The position numbers and the translations under genes are program-made. Source: CAIWHR01 sp963836265 (GTDB lineage Bacteria > Pseudomonadota > Gammaproteobacteria > Burkholderiales > Casimicrobiaceae). From it: 64,000 nt of DNA. Below the pieces are notes generated by a model. That model was not told where the DNA came from, ran no database searches, and saw nothing but the letters and a program-made list of their open reading frames with translations. Location of the stretch: the NCBI GenBank assembly GCA_963836265.1, contig CAWIIO010000001.1, positions 62,001 to 126,000 of the forward strand, in the 5' to 3' direction. Below are positions 1-9,011 of this stretch, piece after piece (position 1 is the stretch's first letter; each line of letters starts with the position of its first letter).

Positions 1-1130
1 AAGGCACGGTCGGGGGTCTGGCCGTGCCGCGGTCCGCCCTTGCCGTGCGGCCGTCCCTGCGGTCTTCCCTGCCCCTTGCCGAAAAAGCTTCCGACCGTTC
101 GATTGCCGTGGGTCGGATCGCCGAACGCGCTGTTGCCGGGCTCGATCGCATCCGGGTCGTCCGGCGGATCGTCGTCGGTCGCGGCCGCAACGCCAAGCGG
201 CGCGGGCAGACGATCGGGGCGCTGGTCGCGTTGACCTCCTCCAGGCGGGCGCGGGCTCTTGCCCTGCGCCCTGGGACCTTGACCCTGCCGCTGCGACCCG
301 GGTCCCGCCGGACGCATGCCCGCCGCAGCCAGCACGGCGCCGACCTCTTCCGGCGAAAGCTCGAGCGTCTGTCCACGCTTGATGCGCGAGGGCATGGCCA
401 CCGTGCCGTAGCGGGTTCGAATCAGGCGACTGACGGTGAGACCGAGCGCCTCGAACAGGCGCCGGACCTCGCGATTGCGGCCCTCCTTGATCACGACGTG
501 GTACCAGTGGTTCGAGCCTTCGCCGCCTCCATCGTCGAGCTTCTCGACCTTCGCCGGTCCGTCCTCCAGCATGACGCCCGTCGCGAGCGTCTGCTGCTGC
601 TCGGGGGTGAGGGTGCCCAGCACCCGCACTGCATATTCACGCTCGACCTCATAGCGGGGATGCATCATCTTGTTCGCAAGCTCGCCCAAGTTCGTGAACA
701 GCAGCAACCCCTCCGTATTGAAGTCGAGGCGTCCGATCGCGATCCACTTGCCGTTGCCGATGTTCGGGAGCTTGTCGAACACCGTCGGGCGTCCCTCGGG
801 GTCGTCGCGGGTGACGATCTCGCCGGCGGGCTTGTGGTACATGAGAATGCGCGCGCGCGGCTCGGCGAAACGCACCTTGACGAGCTCGCCGTTGATCCGC
901 ACTTCGTCGCCCGGACCGACCTTCTGGCCGACTTCCGCCGGTTCGCGGTTCACGGTGATTCGTCCGGCAAGGATCATCTCCTCCATCGCGCGGCGCGAGC
1001 CGAACCCGCACGACGCCAGGACCTTGTGCAGGCGCTGCGGCTCGTTGAAGACCTCGTCAGTGGAGGATTTGTGGCGCGGCGGGAGCAGGCTCTCCGTGAT
1101 GTGCTGCAGCGCCAGGCTCGGCTGGCGCAT
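1..1130 (-). CDS. rluB: 23S rRNA pseudouridine synthase RluB (3' end cut by window)
   Basis: RsuA/RluB-family pseudouridine synthase, expected to modify 23S rRNA near position 2605. The minus strand reads an N-terminal S4 RNA-binding segment (QRLHKVLASCGFGSRRAMEE), then the family pattern around GRLDFNTEGLLLFTN, with the catalytic Asp in RLD. The reading frame is open to the window edge. Its last part is a low-complexity tail rich in Gly, Arg, Gln and Pro, as in many betaproteobacterial RluB proteins. I chose ATG at 1130 because no better start precedes the S4 domain; this makes it overlap the end of scpB by about 74 bp. Last gene of the yciO-M50-trpS-scpA-scpB-rluB run, a common neighbourhood for rluB. 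A long plus-strand frame over the same bases is a shadow. Confidence 0.88.
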   Translation of the reverse strand, partial: MRQPSLALQHITESLLPPRHKSSTDEVFNEPQRLHKVLASCGFGSRRAMEEMILAGRITVNREPAEVGQKVGPGDEVRINGELVKVRFAEPRARILMYHKPAGEIVTRDDPEGRPTVFDKLPNIGNGKWIAIGRLDFNTEGLLLFTNLGELANKMMHPRYEVEREYAVRVLGTLTPEQQQTLATGVMLEDGPAKVEKLDDGGGEGSNHWYHVVIKEGRNREVRRLFEALGLTVSRLIRTRYGTVAMPSRIKRGQTLELSPEEVGAVLAAAGMRPAGPGSQRQGQGPRAQGKSPRPPGGGQRDQRPDRLPAPLGVAAATDDDPPDDPDAIEPGNSAFGDPTHGNRTVGSFFGKGQGRPQGRPHGKGGPRHGQTPDRA

Positions 1131-1746
1131 CGGGCCCGTCGGCGGACGGTGCCAGGATCGGGCTCGCGAGCGCGAGTTCCGCTTCGGCGGCTTTTGTGGG
1201 TGCATCGGGGATCTCCAGCGGGTGGGAAGTGTCGAGCTCGGCCAGCGGAGGGAGCTCCGACAACGAGCGCAGGCCGAGATCGTCGAGGAAGGTCTTGGTG
1301 GTCGCATAGAGCGCCGGACGGCCCGGAGTCTCCTTGTGGCCGACCACTTCGACCCATTGGCGGTCCACGAGCGCCGTGATGACGCTGGTGGACACGGCGA
1401 CGCCGCGGACGGCTTCGATGTCGCCGCGGGTCACGGGTTGCTGATAGGCGATGATCGCCAGCGTTTCCATCACCGCCCTCGAGTAGCGCGGCGGCTTTTC
1501 CGGCGCGAGCCGGTCGAGATAGCTCTGGATCGCGGGCTTGCCTTGGAAGCGCCAGCCCGACGCGATCTGCACGAGCTCCACGCGCTTGCCGGCCCAGTCG
1601 TCGCGCAATTCGTCGAGCAGCTTGCGCACGATGTCGGCGTCAAGCGGGGGCTCGAAGAGTTTGGCGAGCTGCGATACCGCGACCGGCTCTCCGGCCGTCA
1701 GCAGCGCCGCCTCGAGCATGCCTTTGATGTCTCTCAGTTCATCCAT
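1057..1746 (-). CDS. scpB: segregation and condensation protein B ScpB
   Basis: Kleisin-associated subunit of the SMC-ScpA-ScpB condensin that compacts and segregates the chromosome. It has 229 residues: two winged-helix domains (about residues 1-80 and 90-165) with the family stretch PRYSRAVMETLAIIAYQQPV, then RGVAVSTSVITAL and GRPALYATT. The last 60 residues are an Ala/Pro-rich tail beyond the usual fold. It starts 13 bp after the scpA stop and overlaps the start of rluB, so scpA-scpB-rluB are probably co-transcribed. Length and motifs fit the family well. Confidence 0.93.
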   Translation of the reverse strand: MDELRDIKGMLEAALLTAGEPVAVSQLAKLFEPPLDADIVRKLLDELRDDWAGKRVELVQIASGWRFQGKPAIQSYLDRLAPEKPPRYSRAVMETLAIIAYQQPVTRGDIEAVRGVAVSTSVITALVDRQWVEVVGHKETPGRPALYATTKTFLDDLGLRSLSELPPLAELDTSHPLEIPDAPTKAAEAELALASPILAPSADGPDAPAEPGAAAHHGEPAPAAPQILH

Positions 1747-1759
1747 GAACGAATTCGTA

Positions 1760-2602
1760 TCAGGCTTCGAGCACGAACCCCGGCCCTGCCGTCAATTGCA
1801 CGTAGATCGGAGCGTAGGGCTCGGCCTGCGCGATGGCGACCAGCCGCTCGCGCGCGAGCTCGAGCAACGCTAGGAACGTGACCACCAGATGCGGCACGTC
1901 GGCGTGCGCCGCGAACAGCGTGGTGAACGCGGCATAACGCGTCGGCACCAGCGCTTTGAGCATCCGGCTCATCTCGGAGCGCACCGAGAGCTGTTCGCGC
2001 GTGACGAGATGATGCCGGTTGATGCGCGCGCGCGCAATCAGCCCGGCCCACGCCGTCCGCAGGTCCTCGGGCGCGACCTCGGGCAGCCGGGCCGCCGCGA
2101 GCCGGTCGAACCAGACCCGCACGGTCGCGAAATCGCGGCCCGCAAGCGGCAGGGCGTCGATCGCGCGCGCCGCCTGCTTCATCCGCTCGTATTGGAGCAG
2201 CCGCCGGACGAGCTCCGCCCGCGGGTCTTCCGGCTCGGCGCCCGCGGGTACCGGCGGCTTGGGCAACAGCAGTCGGGACTTGATCTCGATTAACACCGCC
2301 GCCATCAACAGATACTCCGCGGCGAGCTCCAATTGCGTCCGGCGCATCATCTCGACATAGCCCAGATACTGGCGCGTCAGCTCCGCCATCGGTATCTCGA
2401 GCACGTTGATGTTCTGCTTGCGGATGAGATACAGGAGCAAGTCGAGCGGACCCTCGAATGCGTCGAGGAAGACCTCGAGCGCTTCCGGCGGGATGTAGAG
2501 ATCCTGCGGCAGCTCGAGCAGCGGCTCGCCGTGGATGCGTGCGACCGCGCCGCCACCTTGCCGCGCCAGATCGACGACGTTGTCGCGGACGATGTCGCCC
2601 AT
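1760..2602 (-). CDS. scpA: segregation and condensation protein A ScpA
   Basis: Kleisin subunit of the bacterial condensin, bridging SMC heads and binding ScpB. The 280-residue product shows the typical N-terminal block FEGPLDLLLYLIRKQNINVL followed by a helical region (LELAAEYLLMAAVLIEIKSR) and a C-terminal winged-helix segment ending in VTFLALLELARERLV. The start ATG at 2602 shares one base with the trpS stop (TAATG), indicating translational coupling. An unusual feature is a short N-terminal extension of about 30 residues before the conserved core. Confidence 0.93.
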   Translation of the reverse strand: MGDIVRDNVVDLARQGGGAVARIHGEPLLELPQDLYIPPEALEVFLDAFEGPLDLLLYLIRKQNINVLEIPMAELTRQYLGYVEMMRRTQLELAAEYLLMAAVLIEIKSRLLLPKPPVPAGAEPEDPRAELVRRLLQYERMKQAARAIDALPLAGRDFATVRVWFDRLAAARLPEVAPEDLRTAWAGLIARARINRHHLVTREQLSVRSEMSRMLKALVPTRYAAFTTLFAAHADVPHLVVTFLALLELARERLVAIAQAEPYAPIYVQLTAGPGFVLEA

Positions 2603-3804
2603 TACGTGTAATCGAGCCCCATCGCGCCGCGCACGTCGCGCATCGTCTCCTCGGCCAGCTTGCGCGCGCGCTCGCAGCCATCGGCGACGATGTTGCGCAC
2701 GAGCTGGGGATCGTCGAGATAGCGCTGCGCACGTTCACGGATCGGCGCCTGCTCGGCAATGATGGCGTCGATGACCGGCTGCTTGCAGTCGAGGCAGCCG
2801 ATGCCGGCCGTTGTGCAGCCCTTCCACACCCAGTCGCGCCGCGCCTCATCGGAGTAGATCTGGTGCAGCGACCAGACCGGACAGCGCTCGGGGTTGCCCT
2901 TGTCCGACCGGCGCACGCGTGCCGGATCGGTCTGCATCGTGCGAACCTTCTTCGTGACCTCGGCCGGCTCCTCGCGGATCAAGATGGTGTTATCGAGGGA
3001 CTTCGACATCTTCTGGCCGTCGAGCCCCGGGACTTTCGGCGTCTCGGTCAGGAGCGGCGCCGGCTCCGGCAGGATCACGCGGCGCGAACCCTCGAGGTAC
3101 CCGAAGAGGCGCTCGCGATCCCCGAGCGCCAGATTCTGAATGTCGTTCAGCATTTCGCGGGCGGCGTCGAGCGCCTCGTCGTCACCGCGCTCCTGGAATG
3201 CGGTGCGGAGCTCCGCGTAGCGCCGGGCCTTCTTCGCACCGAGCTTCTTCACCGCCGCCTTCGCCTTGTCCTCGAAGCCCGGCTCGGTGCCGTAGATGTG
3301 GTTGAAGCGGCGCGCGATCTCGCGCACCAGCTCGACGTGGCTGACCTGGTCCTCGCCCACCGGGACCATGTTCGCGCGGTAGATCAGGATGTCGGCGCCC
3401 TGCATCAGCGGATAGCCGAGAAAGCCGTAGTTGGAGAGGTCGCGGTCGGCGAGCTTCTGCTGCTGGTCCTTGTAGGTCGGCACCCGCTCGAGCCAGCCGA
3501 CCGGCGTGATCATCCCGAGGAGCAGCGTGAGCTCCGCGTGCTCGGGCACCCGCGACTGGATGAAGATCGTCGCCCGCGTCGGGTTGATCCCGGCCGCGAG
3601 CCAGTCGACGAACATCTCCCACACGGTGTCGGAGATCACTCCCGTCTCGTCGTGGTGCGTGGTCAGCACGTGCCAGTCCGCGGCGAAGTACAGGCACTCG
3701 TATTCCTCCTGCAGCTTGACCCAGTTCTTTAGCGCGCCATGGTAGTGGCCGATGTGCAATCGGCCGGTGGGGCGCATCCCCGACAACACGCGGTCAGCAA
3801 ACAT
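2602..3804 (-). CDS. trpS: tryptophan-tRNA ligase TrpS
   Basis: Class I aminoacyl-tRNA synthetase charging tRNA-Trp. The 400-residue product has the HIGH signature at residues 17-20 and a KMSKS loop (GQKMSKSLDN) near residue 270. It is longer than the compact E. coli enzyme (about 334 aa) because of an insertion with charged helices (about residues 170-230), a form seen in other betaproteobacteria. A CxxC pair occurs in the C-terminal part (GIGCLDCKQP). It lies 30 bp downstream of the M50 protease gene and is coupled to scpA. Confidence 0.95.
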   Translation of the reverse strand: MFADRVLSGMRPTGRLHIGHYHGALKNWVKLQEEYECLYFAADWHVLTTHHDETGVISDTVWEMFVDWLAAGINPTRATIFIQSRVPEHAELTLLLGMITPVGWLERVPTYKDQQQKLADRDLSNYGFLGYPLMQGADILIYRANMVPVGEDQVSHVELVREIARRFNHIYGTEPGFEDKAKAAVKKLGAKKARRYAELRTAFQERGDDEALDAAREMLNDIQNLALGDRERLFGYLEGSRRVILPEPAPLLTETPKVPGLDGQKMSKSLDNTILIREEPAEVTKKVRTMQTDPARVRRSDKGNPERCPVWSLHQIYSDEARRDWVWKGCTTAGIGCLDCKQPVIDAIIAEQAPIRERAQRYLDDPQLVRNIVADGCERARKLAEETMRDVRGAMGLDYT

Positions 3805-3834
3805 TCGAACGAGAGCGATCGCCCGTACGAGGGG

Positions 3835-4491
3835 TCACAGGCCGACCAGCGCCGCGACGAGGTTCTGAGCAACACGGTAAATCGGCCACATCAGCTGGCC
3901 CAGGATCCCCGTCGCGAGCAGCAGGATCACGACCATGAAGCCGTATGGTTCGAGGCGTGCGTAGCTCATGGCCAGGTTGCGCGGCAGCAGGCTCACCGCG
4001 ATGCGTCCGCCGTCGAGAGGAAGGATCGGTAACAAATTCAAAGCCATCAGCATCAGATTGATCTGGACCCCGGCGCCCCCCATCTCGCGCAGGCCGCCAC
4101 TTGCGAAAACGGCATCGGGCGAGGAATCCTTGAGCAGCAGCGCCCAGCCAACCGCCATCACGAAATTGGCGAGCGGACCCGCGCCGGCCACCCAGAACAT
4201 GTCCCGCTTGGGGTTGCGAAGGTTGCCGAAATTGACCGGCACCGGCTTCGCCCATCCGAAGATGAAGGCGGGACCCCCGAAGAATTTCGCGAACAGCAGC
4301 AGCATCCCCGGGACCAGAATCGTCCCGACGGGGTCGATGTGCTTGATCGGGTTCAGCGTCACGCGGCCCAGCATCCACGCCGTCTGGTCGCCGAACATCC
4401 GGGCGACGTAGCCGTGCGCGGCCTCGTGCAACGTGATCGCGAAGACCACCGGCACCGCCCAGAGCACGATGGTCGCGAGCGAAAAATCCAT
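3835..4491 (-). CDS. M50-family site-2-protease-like membrane metalloprotease
   Basis: Integral membrane zinc metalloprotease of the short site-2-protease type, found next to trpS in many Proteobacteria. The zinc-binding HExxH motif is HEAAH at residues 22-26 in the first membrane segment, and the second metal-site motif is NLLPILPLDGGRI near residue 170. About five to six hydrophobic segments are visible in 218 residues. It lacks PDZ domains, unlike RseP, so its substrate cannot be inferred. ATG at 4491 starts directly at the first hydrophobic helix. Confidence 0.88.
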   Translation of the reverse strand: MDFSLATIVLWAVPVVFAITLHEAAHGYVARMFGDQTAWMLGRVTLNPIKHIDPVGTILVPGMLLLFAKFFGGPAFIFGWAKPVPVNFGNLRNPKRDMFWVAGAGPLANFVMAVGWALLLKDSSPDAVFASGGLREMGGAGVQINLMLMALNLLPILPLDGGRIAVSLLPRNLAMSYARLEPYGFMVVILLLATGILGQLMWPIYRVAQNLVAALVGL

Positions 4492-4591
4492 CAGCCTGCC
4501 ATTTTACCCGACTCGGGCCCTTCGCGCCTTCGCTCGGCTTGCGGCTTTGCGCGCTTGCTTCCTCGCCCCCCGGCGCCCCAACGCGGACCGC

Positions 4592-5233
4592 TCACGCGGC
4601 TTCTGGCCGCGCGAGCCCCAGCCGCGCCGGATCCCCCCCACCCAGCCGCACGATCACCGGCGGATCGATCGCGAGGTCGACGACGGTCGTCGGCTGCGTC
4701 CCGCAGGGGCCGGCATCGAGCACGAGGTCGACCTGGCGCTCGAGCGCCCCGCGAATCGCTTCGGCATCGTTGAGCGGGCTCGAGGCACCCGGCAGGATCA
4801 ACGTCGACGACAGGATGGGCTCCCCAAGTTCCGCGAGCAGCGCCTGGACGACGGGATGATCTGGCACGCGCACGCCAATGGTGCTGCGCCGGGGGTGCTG
4901 CAGACGCCGCGGGACCTCGCGCGTCGCCGGCAGCAGAAACGTATAGCTGCCTGGCGTGCCCTGGCGGACGATCCGGAACTGCCAGTTGTCGAGCCGCGCG
5001 AAATGCCCGATTCCGGACAGGTCCCGGAGCACCAGCGTGAGGTGATGGGTATCGCCCAGGCCCCGGATCTGACGGATGTGTTTCGCCGCCGCCGCGTCGC
5101 CCAGACGGCAGCCAAGCGCATAACTCGAATCGGTCGGGTAGGCGATGACCCCTCCGTCGCGGAGAATCACCGCGGCCTGGCGAATGAGCCGTGGCTGCGG
5201 ATTGACTGGATGGATCTGAAAAAGCTGCGCCAT
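4592..5233 (-). CDS. Sua5/YciO/YrdC family protein (L-threonylcarbamoyladenylate synthase-like)
   Basis: 213-residue member of the Sua5/YciO/YrdC superfamily, which binds ATP and double-stranded RNA; TsaC and Sua5 make threonylcarbamoyl-AMP for tRNA t6A37. Visible family motifs are GGVIAYPTDSSYALGC (residues 27-42), the KHIRQIRGL block and SYTFLLPATREVPRRL. The Ser-Ser-Tyr in the first motif and the overall length resemble the YciO subgroup, so essential t6A synthesis may be done by another TsaC elsewhere. It ends about 100 bp before the M50 gene. Confidence 0.85.
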   Translation of the reverse strand: MAQLFQIHPVNPQPRLIRQAAVILRDGGVIAYPTDSSYALGCRLGDAAAAKHIRQIRGLGDTHHLTLVLRDLSGIGHFARLDNWQFRIVRQGTPGSYTFLLPATREVPRRLQHPRRSTIGVRVPDHPVVQALLAELGEPILSSTLILPGASSPLNDAEAIRGALERQVDLVLDAGPCGTQPTTVVDLAIDPPVIVRLGGGDPARLGLARPEAA

Positions 5234-5363
5234 GGGGGCATCGCGGCCACGCCGGTGAAGGCGATTCGGTTGCCGAGCCGGGTGGGTGGCCGCTCCGGCG
5301 ATATAATTACCTGCAATTCTAACCGACTGCCGTTTCGCGTTTTATCCGCTACATGGGGCCGGC

Positions 5364-6305
5364 ATGAATCTGCAGCAGCTGCGCTACCTCTCCGCCATCG
5401 TCGACCACGGCCTCAACGTTTCGGACGCGGCCGAGGCGCTGCACACGTCGCAGCCAGGCATCAGCAAGCAAGTCCGGCAACTCGAAGACGAACTCGGTGT
5501 GCGCGTCTTTGTCCGGCAGGGCAAGCGGCTCGCGTCGCTCACGCCTGCGGGCGAGGCTCTGGTAGCGACGGCCCGCCGGGCGCTGAAGGAGATCGGCAAC
5601 CTCAAGCGCGTCGGCGCCGAGTACCGGAGCGAAGACGAAGGGACGCTTGCGATCGCGACAACGCACACGCAGGCCCGCTATGCGCTGCCGCCGGTGCTGC
5701 GCGACTTCGTAGCGCGTTACCCGAAGGTCAAGCTGGAGCTCCATCAGGGCAACCCCGTCCAGGTGGCCGAATCGACGGCGCGTGGCGACGCGGACGTCGG
5801 CATCGCCACCGAGGCGCTCGCGAGCTTCCCCGACCTCGTCACGCTGCCGTGCTACCAGTGGAACCGCTGCGTGCTGGTTCCGCGCGGGCATCCGCTGGCC
5901 GACGTTCGTCCGCTCACCCTGGCGGCGCTGGCGCGCTATCCGATCGTCACGTACGACTTCACCTTCACCGGGCGCTCGCAAATCAACGCCGCCTTCGACG
6001 CCGCAGGTCTCTCGCCGACCGTCGTGCTGACGGCGCTGGATTCGGACGTGATCAAGACCTACGTCGAGATGGGGATGGGGGTGGGCATCATCGCCCAGAT
6101 GGCATGGGACCCTGCCCGCGATGTAAATCTCGAGAAGCTGGAGGCCGCGCACCTGTTCGCGCCGTCGATGACCCGAATCGCATTGCGACGCGGCGTGCTG
6201 TTGCGCGGCTACGTCTACGATTTCATCACCCGTTTCGCGCCGGCATTGGATCGCGCGACCGTCGACTCCGCGCTCGCGGGTACGCCGGATTCCGGTCGCT
6301 CGTGA
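5364..6305 (+). CDS. cysB: CysB-type LysR family transcriptional regulator
   Basis: LysR-type regulator of the CysB/Cbl branch, normally controlling sulfate and alkanesulfonate assimilation in response to O-acetylserine or sulfate. It has 313 residues. The N-terminal winged helix (residues 1-60) begins MNLQQLRYLSAIV with the recognition region HTSQPGISKQVRQLEDELG. The effector domain carries CysB-like blocks ATTHTQARYALPPVL and VKLELHQGNPVQV, and GMGVGIIAQMA. A TATAAT-like hexamer lies at 5302-5307. The stop overlaps the GTG of the following efflux pump. No cys genes are next to it, so the target regulon is not shown by context. Confidence 0.85.
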   Translation: MNLQQLRYLSAIVDHGLNVSDAAEALHTSQPGISKQVRQLEDELGVRVFVRQGKRLASLTPAGEALVATARRALKEIGNLKRVGAEYRSEDEGTLAIATTHTQARYALPPVLRDFVARYPKVKLELHQGNPVQVAESTARGDADVGIATEALASFPDLVTLPCYQWNRCVLVPRGHPLADVRPLTLAALARYPIVTYDFTFTGRSQINAAFDAAGLSPTVVLTALDSDVIKTYVEMGMGVGIIAQMAWDPARDVNLEKLEAAHLFAPSMTRIALRRGVLLRGYVYDFITRFAPALDRATVDSALAGTPDSGRS

Positions 6306-7558
6306 CGGCGCCCGCAGAACGTCTCCCCCAGCGGAGCGCCGCCACGCCGAGCACAGTACGCCGGACATGGTCGCTGGCGGCGCTGCTCGCTTCGCTGTCG
6401 ATGCTGGCACCGTTCGCGATCGACGCCTATCTCCCCGCGTTTCCGGCGATCGGGCGCGAGTTCGGCGCGGCACCGCTCGCCGTCCAGCAGACACTGTCCG
6501 CCTACCTGGTGGCCTACGCGGTCATGATGCTCTGGCACGGCGCGCTGTCCGACGCGCTCGGCCGGCGGCCCGTCGTGCTGGCCGGCCTCTTGATCTACGC
6601 CTTCGCGACGCTGGGCTGCGCGGTCTCCGGCAACATCGAATCGCTGTGGCTGTTTCGCATCCTGCAGGGCATCTCCGCCGGGACCGGGCTCGTCGTCGCG
6701 CGGGCCATCGTCCGCGACCGCTTTCAGGGTCCCGATGCGCAGCGGCTGATGTCGCAGATGACGCTGGTGTTCGGCATTGCTCCCGCCGTCGCGCCGGTCC
6801 TGGGCGGCGCAATGCTGAATCTGTTCGGCTGGCGGGCGATCTTCTGGATGCTGCTGGGGCTGGTCGCGGGCCTGTTCGCGTGGGCCGCCGCGAGTTTGCC
6901 GGAAACGCTTCCGCGCGCCGCGCGGCAGCCGCTGCATCCGCGCGCGCTGTGGCACAACTACCGCTCCGTGCTTCTGCGGGTCGACTTCGCGTTGCTTGCG
7001 CTGATTCTCGCGCTCAATTTCGCGGGGTTTTTCATCTACATCGCCGGGGCTCCGGGCTTCCTGATCGATCTGCTTGGCGTCACGACGTGGGGTTTCGCGT
7101 GGCTGTTCGTGCCGATGATCGGCGGCATCATGCTCGGCGCCGTCCTCTCCGGGCGCTTCGCCGGCCGTCGGTCGCCCCAGCAAACGATTCGCGCCGGGTT
7201 CGCCCTCGTATTCGCCGGCGTCGCGCTCAACCTGGCGGTGTGCTGGACGCTGCCCCCGGGCGTCGTCTGGAACGTGTTTCCGGTGTTCGTCTTCTGCATC
7301 GGCACGAGCCTCGTGATGCCGTCGGCGACGCTTCTGTTGCTCGACCTTTTTCCGACCATGCGCGGGATGGCGTCGTCACTGCAGGGCTTCGTCCACTTCT
7401 CGCTCTCCGCCATCGTCGCTGGCACGATTGCACCGTTCCTGGTGCGCTCGCTGCAGGCGCTTTCGCTCGGCATGCTGGGCACGGCGGTGGCGAGCTTCGC
7501 GCTGTGGCTCGTCTATCAGCGGCGGGCGCGGGCCCATCTCAAGGAATGGCGGCCATGA
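6302..7558 (+). CDS. Bcr/CflA family drug-resistance MFS transporter
   Basis: Twelve-helix major facilitator of the Bcr/CflA drug:H+ antiporter family. The 418-residue frame starts with GTG at 6302, overlapping the stop of the upstream regulator. Family motifs include the first-helix stretch LSMLAPFAIDAYLPAFPAIG, motif A (GALSDALGRRPVVLAGL) and the motif C region GIAPAVAPVLGG. It is translationally coupled to both neighbours (GTGA before, ATGA after). The substrate is unknown; Bcr and CflA homologues export bicyclomycin, sulfonamides or cysteine, and the last would fit a CysB-type regulator upstream, which is only inference. Confidence 0.85.
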   Translation: MTAPAERLPQRSAATPSTVRRTWSLAALLASLSMLAPFAIDAYLPAFPAIGREFGAAPLAVQQTLSAYLVAYAVMMLWHGALSDALGRRPVVLAGLLIYAFATLGCAVSGNIESLWLFRILQGISAGTGLVVARAIVRDRFQGPDAQRLMSQMTLVFGIAPAVAPVLGGAMLNLFGWRAIFWMLLGLVAGLFAWAAASLPETLPRAARQPLHPRALWHNYRSVLLRVDFALLALILALNFAGFFIYIAGAPGFLIDLLGVTTWGFAWLFVPMIGGIMLGAVLSGRFAGRRSPQQTIRAGFALVFAGVALNLAVCWTLPPGVVWNVFPVFVFCIGTSLVMPSATLLLLDLFPTMRGMASSLQGFVHFSLSAIVAGTIAPFLVRSLQALSLGMLGTAVASFALWLVYQRRARAHLKEWRP

Positions 7559-7998
7559 CTCGAATTTCTCGCCGCGCAATCGCGGCATTCGCCGCGCTGT
7601 CCGCGACCGCGGCGCTCGCGGTGACGGAATTGCCGACGGTTTCGCTGACGATTGGCAAGCACGCGCTCATCGCCGAAGTCGCGGCGACCGACTCCGAGCG
7701 TTCGACGGGACTCATGCACCGCTTCAGCCTCAAGCCCGACCACGGGATGATCTTCGTCTTCGAGCGCGCGGAGCCGCAGGGATTCTGGATGAAGAACACG
7801 TTCATTCCGCTGTCGATCGCCTTCATCGGCAGCGATGGCCGCATCGTCAATATCGACGACATGGCGCCGCAGGACGAGCGCACCCACTGGTCGAGCGGGC
7901 CGGCACGCTACGCCCTTGAAATGCGCAAGGGCTGGTTCGCGGAACGCGGCATCGTCGCCGGCGATCGGGTCGAGGGGCTGCCCAAGACGAAGCGGTGA
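7555..7998 (+). CDS. DUF192 family secreted protein
   Basis: 147-residue protein with a cleavable signal peptide (RRAIAAFAALSATAALA, about residues 5-23) and a single DUF192 domain. The domain shows the conserved pattern STGLMHR, GMIFVFERAEPQGFWMKNTFIPLSIAFI and ALEM. DUF192 is a small periplasmic domain with no established catalytic function. ATG at 7555 overlaps the transporter stop; an in-frame ATG at 7546 is a possible alternative start. Confidence 0.85.
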   Translation: MTRISRRAIAAFAALSATAALAVTELPTVSLTIGKHALIAEVAATDSERSTGLMHRFSLKPDHGMIFVFERAEPQGFWMKNTFIPLSIAFIGSDGRIVNIDDMAPQDERTHWSSGPARYALEMRKGWFAERGIVAGDRVEGLPKTKR

Positions 7999-8162
7999 AC
8001 CCGCGTATCCGCCCGGACGTTCGAGGAAAGCCGGCGCCGCTTGTCCGCGCCTGGCGCGAGCGCCCAGCACTTGCGCGCCCGCAGCGCGGAGGGTTAAATG
8101 ATGCACAACTTCGGGGCGCTCCGCCACCGGTGCGCCGAGCGACGCCTTTCGGGGAGAAAGAG

Positions 8163-8948
8163 ATGCTCTCGCACCTGCAGCCGGGTCTTCCGCGGCGTGG
8201 CGCGATCGGCCCGGATTCTTCGCTCCGATCTCTGGTGGCTGCCGCCATGGCGGGCAATCCGCTCGAGCCCGTCATTCTGTCGATGATCCGCAACCTTGGA
8301 TTCGACAGCTTCATGTATGGGATGTGCACGAACGAGACGCGGCCACACCACGAAAGCAGAGGCTACGTGTGGACCACATTGCCGCGCGAATGGGTCATTC
8401 AATACGACCGCAACGCCTACGTCGAGATCGACCCTCGCCTCGCGGAAACGTGGAACCGCACTGCGCCGTTGATCTGGGACGCGGCGACCCTCGGCGGCGA
8501 CAAGCGAGTTCGGGAATTCCTCGATCAAGCCGCCCGATTTGGAGTGCGGAGCGGTGTCGTGGTCTCGTTTCAGGATCCCGACCACGCGAGAATCATCGTC
8601 GCGTTGAACTCGAACGTCAGCCCCGTCGATCCGCCTCGGCAAGCTTTGATTCGGCGGAACCTCGGCGAGATCATGCTTCTCGCAACGCGGTTCCATGATA
8701 TCTTCATGGCGCATTTCGTCGATCGCGGCGTGCCCCCGCGACAGCAGGGTGCGCCCCTCTCTTCCCGTGAAATTCAATGTCTCGAGCTGGCCGCTCGAGG
8801 CCGGACAAGCGTTGAAATCGGCCGCCAGCTCGGCGTCGCTCCGCGAACAGTCGATTTCCACTTCAGCAACATGATCAGCAAGCTCGGCGTCCACAACCGG
8901 CACGAGGCGATTGCGAAAGGAGCGCGCCTCGGCTTGATCCCGCCTTAG
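8163..8948 (+). CDS. LuxR-type regulator with autoinducer-binding domain (LuxR solo)
   Basis: 261-residue quorum-sensing-type regulator. The N-terminal autoinducer-binding domain keeps family positions: W77 and Y81 in WVIQYDRNAY, D90-P91 in EIDP, W105 in LIWD and Gly near 127-131. The C-terminal LuxR helix-turn-helix (about 198-258) reads LSSREIQCLELAARG, then a recognition helix around RTVDFHFSNMISKLG. The ATG at 8163 follows a GGGAGAAAGAG purine-rich ribosome-binding site; an upstream extension to 7995 lacks support. No luxI-type synthase gene lies in this window, so it is called a solo. It may sense its own or foreign acyl-homoserine lactones. Confidence 0.88.
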   Translation: MLSHLQPGLPRRGAIGPDSSLRSLVAAAMAGNPLEPVILSMIRNLGFDSFMYGMCTNETRPHHESRGYVWTTLPREWVIQYDRNAYVEIDPRLAETWNRTAPLIWDAATLGGDKRVREFLDQAARFGVRSGVVVSFQDPDHARIIVALNSNVSPVDPPRQALIRRNLGEIMLLATRFHDIFMAHFVDRGVPPRQQGAPLSSREIQCLELAARGRTSVEIGRQLGVAPRTVDFHFSNMISKLGVHNRHEAIAKGARLGLIPP

Positions 8949-9011
8949 GATCCGACCCGTCTCGCTCTCAGCTCCATGGCGCGCTTGCGGCACGGCTTTT
9001 CGCCTGGAGCG

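Noticed and set aside
24..1881. Long plus-strand open frames across the rluB/scpB region
   Set aside because: They lie opposite genes with clear RluB and ScpB motifs and are rich in Arg, Ala and Gly, as expected for shadow frames in GC-rich DNA.
4433..6300. Very long plus-strand frame running into the Bcr/CflA transporter
   Set aside because: Its first 620 codons cover the minus-strand yciO-like gene and the LysR gene in a wrong frame; only the part from GTG 6302 shows protein-family motifs.
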